Assembly: GCA_032717465.1 (NCBI GenBank)
Contig: CM064632.1
Span: 26,585,433 to 26,649,432, forward strand
Source: Coenobita brevimanus
Lineage: Eukaryota > Arthropoda > Malacostraca > Decapoda > Coenobitidae
DNA length: 64,000 bases
Direction of reading: 5' to 3'
Position numbers and translations under genes: made by a program. Shown here in pieces: positions 47,208 through 57,132 of the stretch; the stretch's first letter is position 1; every line of letters begins with the position of its first letter. The notes under the pieces are model-generated. The model ran no database searches. It worked only from the letters and a program-made list of their open reading frames with translations, and had not been told where the DNA came from.

Positions 47208-47716
47208 TCACAGCAGAAGACAGGGTGTGGTGAGGGGAGGGACGGGAGGGGGAAGAGGAAGAGGGAGAAGGCAGGGGGAGGAAGAAGAGATTGAAGGTAG
47301 AGGATGAGGGAGAAAAAGAAGAAGGTAGGGGAGGGAGATGGGGAAAAGGGAGGGGAGGGATGAGATGGGGAAAAGGAAAAAAGAGAAGAAAGGAGAACGC
47401 AAGGGGAAGAGGAAGGGATTGGTGGTAAGGGAAGGGGAAGGAGAAGGAGGTAGGGGGGAAGGGGGTGGGGAAAGGAGGAGCTGGGTAAGAGGCCTTCATT
47501 GGGTTTATTCATCATTTTTCTGGGGGGTGGGGTAGCTTTATTGTGGAGGGTGTGCCAAGAGAGGGAGGAGAAGGATGGAGGAAAGTAGGAAAGAAAGAGA
47601 GGGAGAGAGGGAAGGAGGGAAGGAAAGGAAGATGGTGGTGTATAAAATGTTGGATTTGAGGAGGGAGGGCGGAAGGGAGGGAAAGATACAGGGAAGAAGG
47701 AAAGGAGAGGGAAAAG

Positions 47717-47720
<4 letters not shown>
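47208..47720. repeat. Purine-rich tract
   Basis: Strong A/G bias with GGGAGGGA and GGGGAAAAGG words. Opposite-strand proline/serine-rich open frames are artefacts. Confidence 0.82.

Positions 47721-47723
<3 letters not shown>

Positions 47724-47783
<60 letters not shown>
47724..47783. repeat. (AG)n microsatellite
   Basis: About 29 AG units. Confidence 0.97.
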
Positions 47784-47894
47784 GCGGGACATACATTCAA
47801 TTCCGAGTTGGTTTGGCTGGTATATGGAAGCAACTGTACTGTGAATATGTGTATAGCACTCATTTGGTCGAGCATTGTCTCGCTTTCAATAGTT

Positions 47895-48165
47895 ATTATT
47901 TTTCTGGAATGCCTGTGTGCGTCCTTCCTCTAATACGTCGGGCACACTGCATACGTTTGGCTGAGCAGCATCACTCCTTTTCTGTTCTGTCTAGTGAAAG
48001 GTTAAACTGATACTTTTAGTCCTTCATTTATGGAACATCTCTGTGTTTCCATCTGTTTATGACCTCCAGTCTTTTATATATGCAATGTATCCAGGCATCT
48101 CGAAATTGCATCTCTTTTGTTCATTTTTTTCTTGGGAATGAATAACTTTGCGAGATTTTAGGTTA
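47895..48165 (+). mobile_element. Decayed LINE-B 3' tail
   Basis: GTCCTTCATTTATGGAACA, GACCTCCAGTCTTTTATATA, GTATCCAGGCATCTCGAAAT and TTTTTTTCTTGGGAATGAA follow the LINE-B 3' end in order. They carry many differences, so this is the oldest LINE-B copy here. Confidence 0.8.
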
Positions 48166-48178
48166 TGCTTCTCACTTC

Positions 48179-48180
<2 letters not shown>

Positions 48181-48220
<40 letters not shown>
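48181..48220. repeat. (CA)n microsatellite
   Basis: About 19 CA units directly after the decayed LINE-B tail. Confidence 0.96.
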
Positions 48221-48221
<1 letters not shown>

Positions 48222-48870
48222 TATAGTATCGTAAGTAGGGAACTATCGTAACTGTAGGTAGTGGTGGAAGTTGGTGGTAGTGGTGCGCCGCTGCCACTAA
48301 GCCGCGGGGATTTCCGTCTCCAAAATCTCTCGCCTCGACGCCAGCCTGGGTATTTGATGGATTTTCCTCGCAGGTGAGATTCGATATAGATATTCGATAA
48401 ATAATCTTAGGGAGCACCTACGCCTGATGAATAATTATTTCCCTGGGACTCCCAGGTACTCAGGTGACATTATATAAATAGTACAGGTAAAGAAAAGGGA
48501 CTGAAGTTAGAACCATGCGAGTATGTGGAAAATTAGATTTGTTATTTCGTATCCTGTATCTAATAAGTATTCTTACAGGAGTTTCTTTGTCTAAATAATA
48601 ATTTTCAATAGACTCTTCATACTCATTTGGAATTACATGTCGTTCTAGGTGAGGCAGGTTATCAGGCAGCCTCATATCACACGCATGCGAGTGGTGTCCT
48701 GAGCAAGAGTTGGATGAACAGAGTTTTATAATGTGGGAAATAGTTACTGTATTCATGAAAGCGAGTGTATTTCGTAATGGGTGGAGTATGTGTATTATAA
48801 AGAGTGATTTCTATGGGAAAGTTTGGTATGATTCTTGTGTTTTGAGTAATAATCATACTTGAAAGTGATT
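48221..48870. other. Non-coding, no recognised element
   Basis: TCTTAGGGAGCACCTACGCC near 48405 may be a lone MITE end. No gene. Confidence 0.4.
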
Positions 48871-49385
48871 GGTAGGTGGGGACGCTCACCAGCCACTCAC
48901 CCGATGTAGTGCTTCTTTGGGTGTCCACCCTTTCCACTGTTCCTTTCTTCCTTTTCTGTCTTTCTTTCCTTCATTCTTTCCTCTTCCTTCTGCCTACGGG
49001 TGACTTTACACTCCGTCTTCTGTCATTCTTTTCCTTCATTTTTTCCTCTTCCTTCTGGCTATGGGCGACTCTGCACTGAGTAACAAGTCAAATGGATTCC
49101 TGTACACCAGCAAACCATTTATAACGCTGGGTGGTAACCGTACAACCAAATTTTGGCGCCTGGTGGTTTAGTGGGTAATTGCGGCGCTCCAGTCGGATTG
49201 AGCCGGTGAAGGTTTATATCCAAGGGATGGTTGAGGTTTATTGCTCATGTAATGCCACTCAAGGATGAGTGAGACTGGTCACTCTCATCTTTAATGTCAG
49301 GACCAACTTGCCTAGCCCCGGGCTCCTACGCTTCTCATGGGGCAACATAGGATTGGATGATGGATGGATGGATGAAAGTGATTGG
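48871..49385 (+). mobile_element. SINE-B related composite, near full length
   Basis: Starts GGTAGGTGGGGACGCTCACC. A pyrimidine-rich segment with a partial internal duplication (CTTCATTCTTTCCTCTTCCT at about 48970 and CTTCATTTTTTCCTCTTCCT at about 49033) follows, then the shared module CGCTGGGTGGTAACCGTACA. After that it switches to a tRNA-like unit, GGCGCCTGGTGGTTTAGTGG with B-box-like GGTTTATATCC, and ends in a TGGA-type tail near 49360. Confidence 0.75.
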
Positions 49386-49663
49386 TGTACTTCTCGTACT
49401 TGTAAGTTATCCAAGGGAGGTCTTACGCTTAGCCTGGGCTCCTGCGTGCACCGTTGAAATATACTGATGGGGTAAAAGAGGCTAACACAGGCTCCTTTGA
49501 CCTACTGTCAGCTGAGTAATAATGTCTGGCTTTACTTCAGGCTCCCATGTCCCACTCTCAGGAAAATAGTCACATGGCGTTAGTTACAATACAGAACTAG
49601 AATTACACCGACGATGCGGGAGTAAATGATACCCGTTTTTAACACGTTCAGGCTCCAGTGACT
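49386..49663. other. Non-coding, dispersed module fragments
   Basis: CAGGCTCCTTTGACCTACTG and CAGCTGAGTAATAATGTCTG resemble the dispersed module. No gene. Confidence 0.4.
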
Positions 49664-49886
49664 TGGGTCTTTATTCTCGTCAGTAAAAGAGGCTCCCTGG
49701 CACCTCTTCCTAAGCTGTTTATTTTTGGATATGGCTGGTTAATAATCTTTTGCACGTTATCCTCGCAGAGTGTGGCAGTATTAGAATGATTTATGTAACG
49801 TGAAGGACAGGAAGGTGTAATAAGCTAAATAAATCGCTTAGGATAAGATGTTAAGGAGCTTCCTTAACCGACGTGTATATGGGCCT
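49664..49886. mobile_element. MITE-like element, copy b
   Basis: Left AGAGGCTCCCTGGCACCTC, interior TTATTTTTGGATATGGCTGG, GCAGAGTGTGGCAGTATTAG and GGAAGGTGTAATAAGC, right AAGGAGCTTCCTTAACCG. Same orientation as copy a. Confidence 0.85.
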
Positions 49887-49944
49887 TACTCTCAGCTAAA
49901 TAAAGTAGTCTCAGCTGAAGTAGTGAAACCTTCTGTTGATTCTA

Positions 49945-50165
49945 CATTGAATGGCAAGCAAATTGTTTCTTTTAGCCCAGGAAACCACTTAGTAAGCTGG
50001 GTCGTAACCATATAACCGCCTGGTGGCTTAGTGGGTTGAGGTGCTGCAACTGGCTGTGGACTCTTAGGATTATCATACGAGGGATGATTGGGGTTTATTG
50101 CCCACATAATTAATTGATCACTCTGCCAACCGGATTTTATGGTTTGGGAGTCTCGGCAACTCTGC
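49945..50165 (+). mobile_element. SINE-B related composite, 5'-truncated
   Basis: The module AAGCTGGGTCGTAACCATAT is joined to GCCTGGTGGCTTAGTGGG, the same junction as in the 48.87-49.39 kb copy. It is followed by GGATGATTGGGGTTTATTGC. Confidence 0.7.
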
Positions 50166-50899
50166 ATTATTTACAGTTTTTAAGAATCTGTATCTCGGAA
50201 ATTATTCTTACGATCTAAATACATTAGGTGTGGAGAGAAAGCTCGAACATTCGACTTCAAGATGTCATTAAATTTAGCCTTCTGTTTTGTTTATGTGTGG
50301 ATCTGCGGCGAGTTGAATGAAGGTAACATGTACATTTTTCTGTACTTCCACGTATTTACACTTCAGTTTCACTTAAATATTATACAGCATTCAGTAATGT
50401 ATACATATTCAGAAATTTACCCCATCAACAGTTTTCCCAATCAGAATTTTTCCCATTGAATACTTTACTGTTTCAGTATTTTACCACCTCAGTATATTAT
50501 CCATCCGTCCATCATCACATCCTCCTCTACCCCCGCACGAGCATAGGGGTCTGGTGCTAGCCTTAGTTCCAGTATTTAAGGTGAAGGGTGACCAGCCCCA
50601 TTTCTCCCTGAGCAGCATTATGTGAGCAGTAAGCACCAGTCGAGCAGGGCAGTACTCCCAAGGTGGATGGAAAGCTGATGACAGGGAGAGCTGGAGCTCT
50701 GGTTTCATCAGCCCTCAGGACTAGTTCCTGACCATCTCCCTTTGCTGAACTGTTTCAGTGTCTCATTACCACAGAGAGTAGGCCAGCATGCTCTCCAGTA
50801 CAAGTTTTTCTAACTATCAACACTAAACTACATGCACAGTACACACTACACTTCCTTTTCCAAAATTCAATAACAAATCATAGCTACACAGCACATAGC
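50166..50899. other. Non-coding; may contain the LINE-B 5' UTR
   Basis: 50480-50880 has moderate GC and lies directly upstream of the LINE-B copy 3 coding start. It could be LINE-B 5' UTR, but no second copy in the window confirms this. Confidence 0.4.
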
Positions 50900-51056
50900 C
50901 TCGGAGTCCCCAGGAGTGGGGACCATAAATGCCCCCACCTTCCGTCCCTCTTCTGGTGACGACTCGAGCTGCCTGGAACTGCTGTCTGACTCACTTCTTC
51001 TTCATTTCTGCAACATTCGCGGCCTTTCCTCTAACTTTCTCTCTTTTGAGGCACCA
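50900..51056 (+). mobile_element. LINE-B copy 3, 5' part
   Basis: Encodes MGTINAPTFRPSSGDDSS near 50916, then LLLHFCNIRGLSSNFLSFE, the N-terminal endonuclease strand of the LINE-B protein. It is interrupted at GCACCA (51051-51056), and the same GCACCA resumes the LINE at 58118. Confidence 0.85.
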
Positions 51057-51098
51057 GTCTCTTCGGAGGCATGGGTTCATATCCCACTGCTGCCACCA
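51057..51098 (+). other. tRNA-Leu 3'-half-like sequence with CCA, adjacent to an LTR
   Basis: GTCTCTTCGGAGGCATGGGT, then a T-loop and ATCCCACTGCTGCCACCA, closely match the variable arm, T arm and acceptor end of a leucine tRNA, including the normally non-encoded CCA (51096-51098). Matching text may extend left to 51046. There is no 5' half, so it is not a gene. On the minus strand it reads TGGTGGCAGCAGTGGGAT directly after an LTR end, a primer-binding site with extra primer sequence. Confidence 0.72.
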
Positions 51099-51099
51099 A

Positions 51100-51528
51100 T
51101 GTGAACTCTCGATTCTTGTAGTAGGAGTTAAAGATGAATACAGGGAGTTGATCTTGATTTATTATCTTCAGAGAAAATCTTAAGTTGAGCAGTGTATGTA
51201 TTACAGAAACTGAATACACTAAGTAAGTCTAGTTGGACTTCTCTTCTTGTTCACTCTCTCCACTACCTGTCGGTTCTATAGCAAGCCTCCTTCTGAGCTC
51301 TGCTTCCTAAATTCTGGTGTAGCAGGGATCGTGTCACATGTGTTACGCTGTTGTTGAAATGTTCTAGAAGCCTATGTTTGAGTATGTGTGTATGTGTGTG
51401 TATGGTCACGAGGCGTAATCGTGTGCCTATAAAGCATTCCTTGAGTTAGAGTGTGTAAGCATGTTTAGCATTGCTCGATTCTCGCAGACACAATACCTCT
51501 GACTTGCTGCTTCTATCTGTCTGTCTGT
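51100..51528 (-). mobile_element. LTR-X, 3' segment (interrupted LTR of a second retrotransposon)
   Basis: On the minus strand: a TATA-like GCTTTATAGGCA (about 51435), an AATAAA (about 51160) and the terminus GAGTTCACA next to the primer-binding-like sequence. It is split in a CTGT/CTAT microsatellite by the Gmr1-order element and continues at 58045-58117. The whole LTR would be about 500 bp. No internal coding region remains. Confidence 0.65.
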
Positions 51529-52406
51529 TGTTACGGAACAGAGAGAGAGAATGAACACTTCAAGTGAGAATACTAAAATCACTACTGTCCCGCAAAGTTC
51601 CAGGTTCAAAACAAATGACTTAGGTAAAATTACAAGTTAAAGTTTAATGTTCAACCTAACAACTAAACATTCAGGACTCATAAGGATAATGTAATGGCAA
51701 AACAGGTTACATATATGGTTAACTGCAATAGCCTCTATTAACACGAATTTAGCAAGAGCAAATTTATCTAAGTCAGCCCTGATAAAATGAGAAAACCGGA
51801 TAATGCTCAGTTAAAGCAAGATATAATATTATTACAGATACAATATATTACTAATACTGGCTGACAGTATGGAACCAATATGAATCATAAAAACTTTACC
51901 AGGCTTACGAATAAACGCCTTAGGCTATACAGTACAAGAAAAATGGTAATAACACATATACTCAAATTATACAGCAGCTAGATGGCTGGAGACTTCCTGA
52001 GCACTCACAAAAATAATAATATACTGTACAGGGGAGGACAGAGATGTGAACAGAATGAGGAGTAGATCTAAGTGGCAACTAATGCAGAGACTGAGCTCAT
52101 TATATAGGGGCCGGCAGAGCTTGATTCAACTTGTAAGAAGGACCCGCAAAAGAAGGCATAGTGGACAAAGAGTTGACAATCCTGCTCTGAAGAACAGAAA
52201 GAACGACTTTCTCTACTATAAGGGGAGAAGGGGGGAGTGAGGTAGAACACGCAAGCCTGGTCACTATGGAAGCCACGTGGCGAATCGTGAACAAACATAC
52301 AGCATACTGTACGTTAGGATCATACAAAGGATGATGCAATCATGAACATAACTGTATCATAAGTTAGAATTATACAAGGGATGATGAAATCATAGGCTAT
52401 GTAACA
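51529..52406 (-). repeat. 3' LTR of the Gmr1-order element
   Basis: 878 bp, TG...CA ends. Nearly identical to 57133-58044 by eye except for scattered substitutions and a missing duplicated segment of about 34 bp. Confidence 0.94.
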
Positions 52407-52416
52407 CCTCCCCACA
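52407..52416 (-). promoter_or_regulatory. Polypurine tract
   Basis: The minus strand reads TGTGGGGAGG immediately before the 3' LTR, the primer site for plus-strand DNA synthesis. Confidence 0.75.
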
Positions 52417-52474
52417 AAGAAAAAGAAATTTACAAAGGAAATTTCTTATTACTCTAAAACAATCTGTCTAAAGT

Positions 52475-52864
52475 CTAGATAAGCAATCTGCAATAACATT
52501 TTCTTTCCCCTTGACATGTTGTATGTCGATTGAATACTCCTGAAGAAGTAGACTCCATTTTGTCAATCTCTGATTTTTATCTTTAAACTTACTAAGGAAT
52601 TTCAGTGGGTTATGATCGGTATAAATGACAATGGGTCAAAACCAGAGCACAAATAAAATGAAAAATGCTGTAAACCCAAAATCAAGGCCAAAAGCTTTTC
52701 TCAATAGTTGAGTAGTTCTTTTGAGGTGGAGTGAACTTCTTACTGTAATAAGATACAGGGTGTTCAATACCCTGATCATCCTTTTGCAGCAAAACAGCCC
52801 CAGCTCCTGTATCACTTGCGTTAATACCCATCTTAAAAGGCTTAGCAAAATTTGTAGTGAGCAC
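52475..52864 (-). pseudogene. RNase H domain of the Gmr1-order element
   Basis: RNase H removes the RNA strand of the RNA-DNA hybrid during reverse transcription. Visible in order are INASDTGAGAVLLQ (first Asp, near 52820), NYSTIEK (Glu, near 52705), YTDHNPLKFL (Asp, near 52610) and the conserved end HVKGKENVIADCLSR near 52480. A frame change near 52690 separates the first two motifs from the last two. The domain is otherwise complete and ends about 70 bp before the 3' LTR, as expected. Confidence 0.88.
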
Positions 52865-53782
52865 TGGCTGACTTAATAGGATAGCTTTAAGTGTACTGAA
52901 AGAGGATTCACAGTTATCGGTCTAGACAAATTTAACCCCCTTTTTCAGTAGGTCTGTAAGTGGTGATACAAGAATTGAAAAGTTAAGACCAAATCACCTG
53001 TAATAACCTACCATTCCCAAAAATCTTTGTAGCTCTTTCCTACTTTTAGGTTTGGGAAGATCACTTATAACCTGAACCTTAGCTCCTGGTGGTGCAATGT
53101 GTCCATCACCAATTACGTACCCAAGGTACTGAAATTTAGCTTGACCAAACTCACGCTTTGATAAATTAGCTGCAAGATTAGCCTGAACCAAACGCTCAAG
53201 AAATTTACTGACATGGCATAGGTGATCTTTCCAGTTGTCACTGAAGATTAATACATCATCAATTTAAACAACACACCCTGCCAAACCCTCTGTTACAACA
53301 TTCATGAGCTTCTGAAAAGTGGCTGGTGCATTCTTCATACCATATGGCATTACAGAACATGCAAAAGTCTTTCCTAGTGTTACAAAACATGAGATCTCCC
53401 TAGCACGTTCAGTCATAGGTACTTGCCAGTATCCCTTTAACAAATCAAACTTACTTATGTACCTATCCTTTCCGATCTTGTCTATGCAATCTTCCACGCG
53501 AGGAAGAGGGTAAGTGTCTGTTTTGGTTATCTGATTAACACGTCTGTAGTCGATGCAAAGCTGCTGTGACCCACATGGCTTAGGGACTAGAGTGACAGGA
53601 GAACTCCACTCGCTCTGACAGGGCTCAATCATCTTGTGGTCCAACAGGTAGCCAAGCTCCTTCTGAATGAGAGGAACTTTCACTAGGTTCACACGGTAAG
53701 GAGGCAGTTTAATTGGCTTTGCGTCTCCAACATCGACATCATGCATCAACACAGTGGTTCTTCCTGGAGTGTCACGGAACAC
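52865..53782 (-). pseudogene. Reverse transcriptase domain of the Gmr1-order element
   Basis: RNA-templated DNA polymerase of the element. The N-terminal part (PYRVNLVKVPLIQKELGYLL, IEPCQSEWSSPVTLVPKP) is followed by IDYRRVNQITKTDTYPLPR, catalytic SKFDLLKGYWQV (near 53440) and MPYGMKNAPATFQKLM (near 53320). The active-site box that should read Y-I-D-D has TAA in place of the Tyr codon (stop at 53264-53266), leaving IDDVLIFSDNW after it. The connection segment FGQAKFQYLGYVIGDG and RKELQRFLGMVGYYR follow, then a TGA at 52994-52996. Reading stays in one frame from the upstream integrase, so point nonsense changes, not frameshifts, broke it. Confidence 0.92.
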
Positions 53783-53794
53783 TTGCGGGTACTC

Positions 53795-54445
53795 CTACAG
53801 TAATGCTGAAAACTCCTGCCTTTCCTCGGGAGGTAGATGAGAAAGCTTAGTCTGGAGATCATTCATGATATCAGGATTCTTCCCCAAACTATCACGCAGG
53901 CTCATACTGCATGGGAGAGCTTCACTTGCAGACTCGGGTGAAACAGCTACAGTGCAGACTGGGTTATTTTCGTCCCGCCTGTGATATAACTTTAGCATGT
54001 TGATGTGACAAAGTTGCTTGTTCTTTCTACGATCTGGTGTGGTGATGACATAGTTGACATCACTGAGTTTCTTCTCCACGAATTAAGGACCACTAAACTT
54101 GGCTTGAAGAGGTTGCCCATGCACCGGTAGCAGAATCAAAACCTGATCTCCTGGCTGAAAGTGGCGTAACCTGGACTTCTTATCATACCAAGTCTTAATC
54201 TTCTCCTGAGCAGCTCCTAAATTCTCTCTCGCCAGCTGTAAAGCAGTGTAGAGCCGTGCTTTGAACCTCATCACATACTCCAGCAGGTTGACGTCATCTT
54301 CCTCCGACAGCCAGTATTCCCTAAGTAGGTTAAGGGGTCCTCCTACTTCATGGCCAAACAGTAGTTCAAAGGGTGAGAAGCCCAGTGATTCATTTGGAGA
54401 TTCTCTTGCTGCAAATACAACGAATGGAAGACATTTATCCCAATC
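53795..54445 (-). pseudogene. Integrase C-terminal region and linker of the Gmr1-order element
   Basis: After a stop at 54449, the same frame continues through ESPNESLGFSPFELLFGHEV (about 54380). Then comes a DNA-binding C-terminal domain with GDQVLILLPVHGQPLQAKFS (about 54120), a stop at 54083, and KKLSDVNYVITTPDRRKNKQ plus LCHINMLKLYHRRDE. This GPY/F-like module normally ends a gypsy polyprotein; here it leads directly into the reverse transcriptase. A further TAG lies at 53795-53797. Confidence 0.88.
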
Positions 54446-54448
54446 TTT

Positions 54449-56539
54449 CTAATGTTCCAAACAGTATTTCCTGAGCATCGATTTGAGTGTTTGATGATAT
54501 CTATCCAACGCTCCTTGGGTCTGGGGATGGTAAGCTGAAGACGTGATCTGGGTGATGCCCAACTCTTTCAGAGACTGCTTGAAAATATTTGACATGAAAT
54601 TACTTCCCCGGTCTGACTGTACCTCCTTGGGCAGACCAGACTTGGTGAAGAACCCTAGCATTTCCTTAACCACGTTCTTTGCTGAGATATTTCGAAGTGG
54701 AATGGCTTCAGGATAACGAGTAGCCATATCAATCAGGGTCAACACATAAGAAAATCCTGAAGAAGTCTTAGGAAGAGGGCCCACAATATCCACCAACACA
54801 CGGGTGAATGGCACCTCAAAAGGATGAATGGGAACTAGAGATGCAACCTTTTTGGTCTGATTACACTTCCCCACAACTTGACAGGTGTGACAAGACTTAC
54901 AATACCAGGAAACATCTCTGAAGATACATGGCCAGTAGAAGTGTTTCAAAATGCGTGCCACAGTCTTCCTCACTCCAAGGTGTTCTGCCAAACTGGAGTC
55001 ATGAGCCACTCTAATGATATCCTGCCTACAAACACGAGGGATGACAACTTGATGTACAACCTCCCATTCACAGTCGGCTGATGCTGTTGGGGGTCTCCAC
55101 TTCCTCATAAGTACTCCTGACTTTGTATAATAACAAGTAGAAGCACCAGCTGACTCTTCCTCACTGCAAGCAGAGTTAGCTAGACCTTTCAACTCAGGGT
55201 CAGCAACCTGCAATTCAACCAACCCTTGACGAAACAAATTATCAAAACTACGGGGTACTGCCTCATCTGGTGAGTGATCCAAGTTAGCAAGAAAAGTGTC
55301 AGCTAGGATAACATCATCATCATCATTATCCTCTAAGTCACCAGTAACTTTAGACTTAGCCCTAGTGACCGTACACGCAGAGAACTCATCAGGGACACCA
55401 TAATCGTGGGTTGCAGTCACTGGTTCACTAGACAGCTGAGGAGCTGGACACACTTGACTTCCACCATTATCATTTCCAAGTAAGAAAGTTACACCTGACA
55501 TTGGGAGTGTCTCAACCAACCCAACCATAACGGAAACATTAACAAAATCAGACACTAAATTCACTCTGCACAGAGGGACAGAGAAGTAATTATTCCGTAC
55601 ACCTTGTAAGATTACAGTTTCATCAGAGGAATTAACATTAGAGCCTAGAACACTGGTCAGCATAAGGGATTGGCAAGCACCTGTATCACGATATATTTTA
55701 ACTGATTTCCTGTCATTACTGTCCAGAGGACTGACAAAACCATCAGACAGGAAATTTGCACATGAACTCTTGAGAGTGTCACCCACGTTACTGCTCAAAA
55801 GAGGAGCTTCATCATGAGAATTTAATTTACCCCTCAAAGCAGGTTCAGTTAACTCGGTTAAAGAATTCTGGGAACTCTCAAGGGTGGACACTAGACCAAT
55901 TGACTGAATATTTAAAGACTCGTTTTTGTTCACATCACACTGTCTCCTGAAACATTTCTCCGTAGTATGACCAAGCTTACTACAATAAGTACATTTACTT
56001 TTCTGAAATCTAGAGGTGGAGCTAGTATTTACTTCCTGAGAAACATCATCTTTATTCTCTTTCCTGTTACCTGTACTCTGAGTAGAGGCAACGTACTTAC
56101 TCTCAGCTTTCCTTTTTTCTCTAGAATATCTCTTGTGAGTGAGAAGATATTCATCAGCTAAAACTGCAGCATCAGACAAATTATCTATTCTTTTCTCATC
56201 AAGATATAGGCTTACATCTTTATTAATACACCTTTTGAAGTCCTCCAGCAAAATCATCTGCTTAAATATATCAAAATCAGAATTTACATTCTTAGAATTT
56301 AACCACTGCTCTAACAGATCTTTGATTTTTGCATACTCAACATGGGATTGCTTATCTTGATTATAAGGTGTCCTAAATTTTACTCTATAAGCTTCAGGAA
56401 CAAGCTCATAGGCCTTAAGAATCAAGCTCTTAACTACATCATTATTATCAGATTGATCCTGAGGCAAAGATGCATAAGTTACTTGAGCTTTACGGTGAGA
56501 ACAGTTTGAAGGAGTACTGGCCAATACTTTTTGGGCCAA
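54449..56539 (-). pseudogene. Gag C-terminus, protease and integrase of the Gmr1-order element (696 residues open)
   Basis: Longest open coding stretch in the window. In residues of this frame: Gag core about 20-145, CCHC zinc knuckle C183-X2-C186-X4-H191-X4-C196 for RNA binding, retropepsin motif D285-T-G (RDTGA), and integrase zinc-binding H513, H520, C547, C550. The integrase core has D584 (VLVDIVGP), D643 (QSDRGSNF) and, at the DD35E glutamate position, D679 (GALDRYHQ). D643 and position 679 have the canonical 35-residue spacing, so Glu has become Asp, probably impairing strand transfer. The upstream frame change near 56500 joins it to the Gag N-terminus at 56479-57051; its own first ATG (56539) is incidental. 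A stop at 54449 cuts the integrase. Confidence 0.93.
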
Positions 56540-57051
56540 TTAAAACCTGTAGCTACCCTCTCAAACAACTGAAAATACTTTGTTAAATCAGATTCATTAA
56601 AAGGAGGGACAAGTTTAACATTTTTAGCCACATCAAAATCATCAGAGCTAGATGATCCAGTTCCACCTTGTTTCATGCGATACTCATGGTCTGCCTGAAT
56701 CCTAGCAAGTTCAATTTGTACCTGAGCCTGTGTCTCCTGAATACGAGCCTGAGACTCAGCCTCCTTAGCACGTGCCTGAAACTCAGCCTCCTTAGCACGA
56801 GCCTCCTGCAGGGCTAGCTGAAACTTAGCTATTTCAATCTGCGTTTGCTCATCTGGAGAAGTTACATTAAACAAGCTTTTATTAATCATGCCAACAATTT
56901 GATCTTTAGAATGATGAGAGCGAACATCAGTTCCCAATTGTTGAGCAACAAGCTTAAGTTCATTCTTTGTTCTGTTTTCTACATCACACACTGTTTGCAC
57001 ATTTGACAAAAAATCTTTGGCTTCATCAAGAGTAGTAATAGTAGACATCAT
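56479..57051 (-). pseudogene. Gag N-terminal part of the Gmr1-order element
   Basis: Structural protein that packages element RNA. Probable start at MSTITTLDEAKDFL (Met at 57048, or the adjacent Met at 57051), about 60 bp after the primer-binding site. Features are a basic helical segment (NRTKNELKLVAQQLG) and a long Ala/Gln/Glu-rich coiled coil with near-repeated ARAKEAEFQ and ARAKEAESQ (about residues 85-135). Then comes DDFDVAKNVKLVPPFNESDL, the start of the Gag core. One base missing near 56500 shifts the frame, and the Gag core continues in the frame of 54449-56539. Confidence 0.85.
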
Positions 57052-57108
57052 GAATAAATCACAGTCACAGAATATCAAGCAATATCCTTATGATAATATC
57101 CTGAATAT

Positions 57109-57126
57109 CCTGATAAGAGGTCGCCA
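57109..57126 (-). promoter_or_regulatory. Primer-binding site of the Gmr1-order element
   Basis: The minus strand reads TGGCGACCTCTTATCAGG six bases after the 5' LTR. TGG at the start is the expected complement of tRNA CCA. The primer tRNA is not identified here. Confidence 0.72.
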
Positions 57127-57132
57127 AATTTA

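Noticed and set aside
47204..47875. 223-codon frame on the minus strand
   Set aside because: Crosses an AG microsatellite and a purine-rich tract; composition artefact.
51046..51098. Possible tRNA-Leu gene
   Set aside because: Only the 3' half is present, and a genomic CCA follows. It fits a retro-element primer footprint better than a gene.
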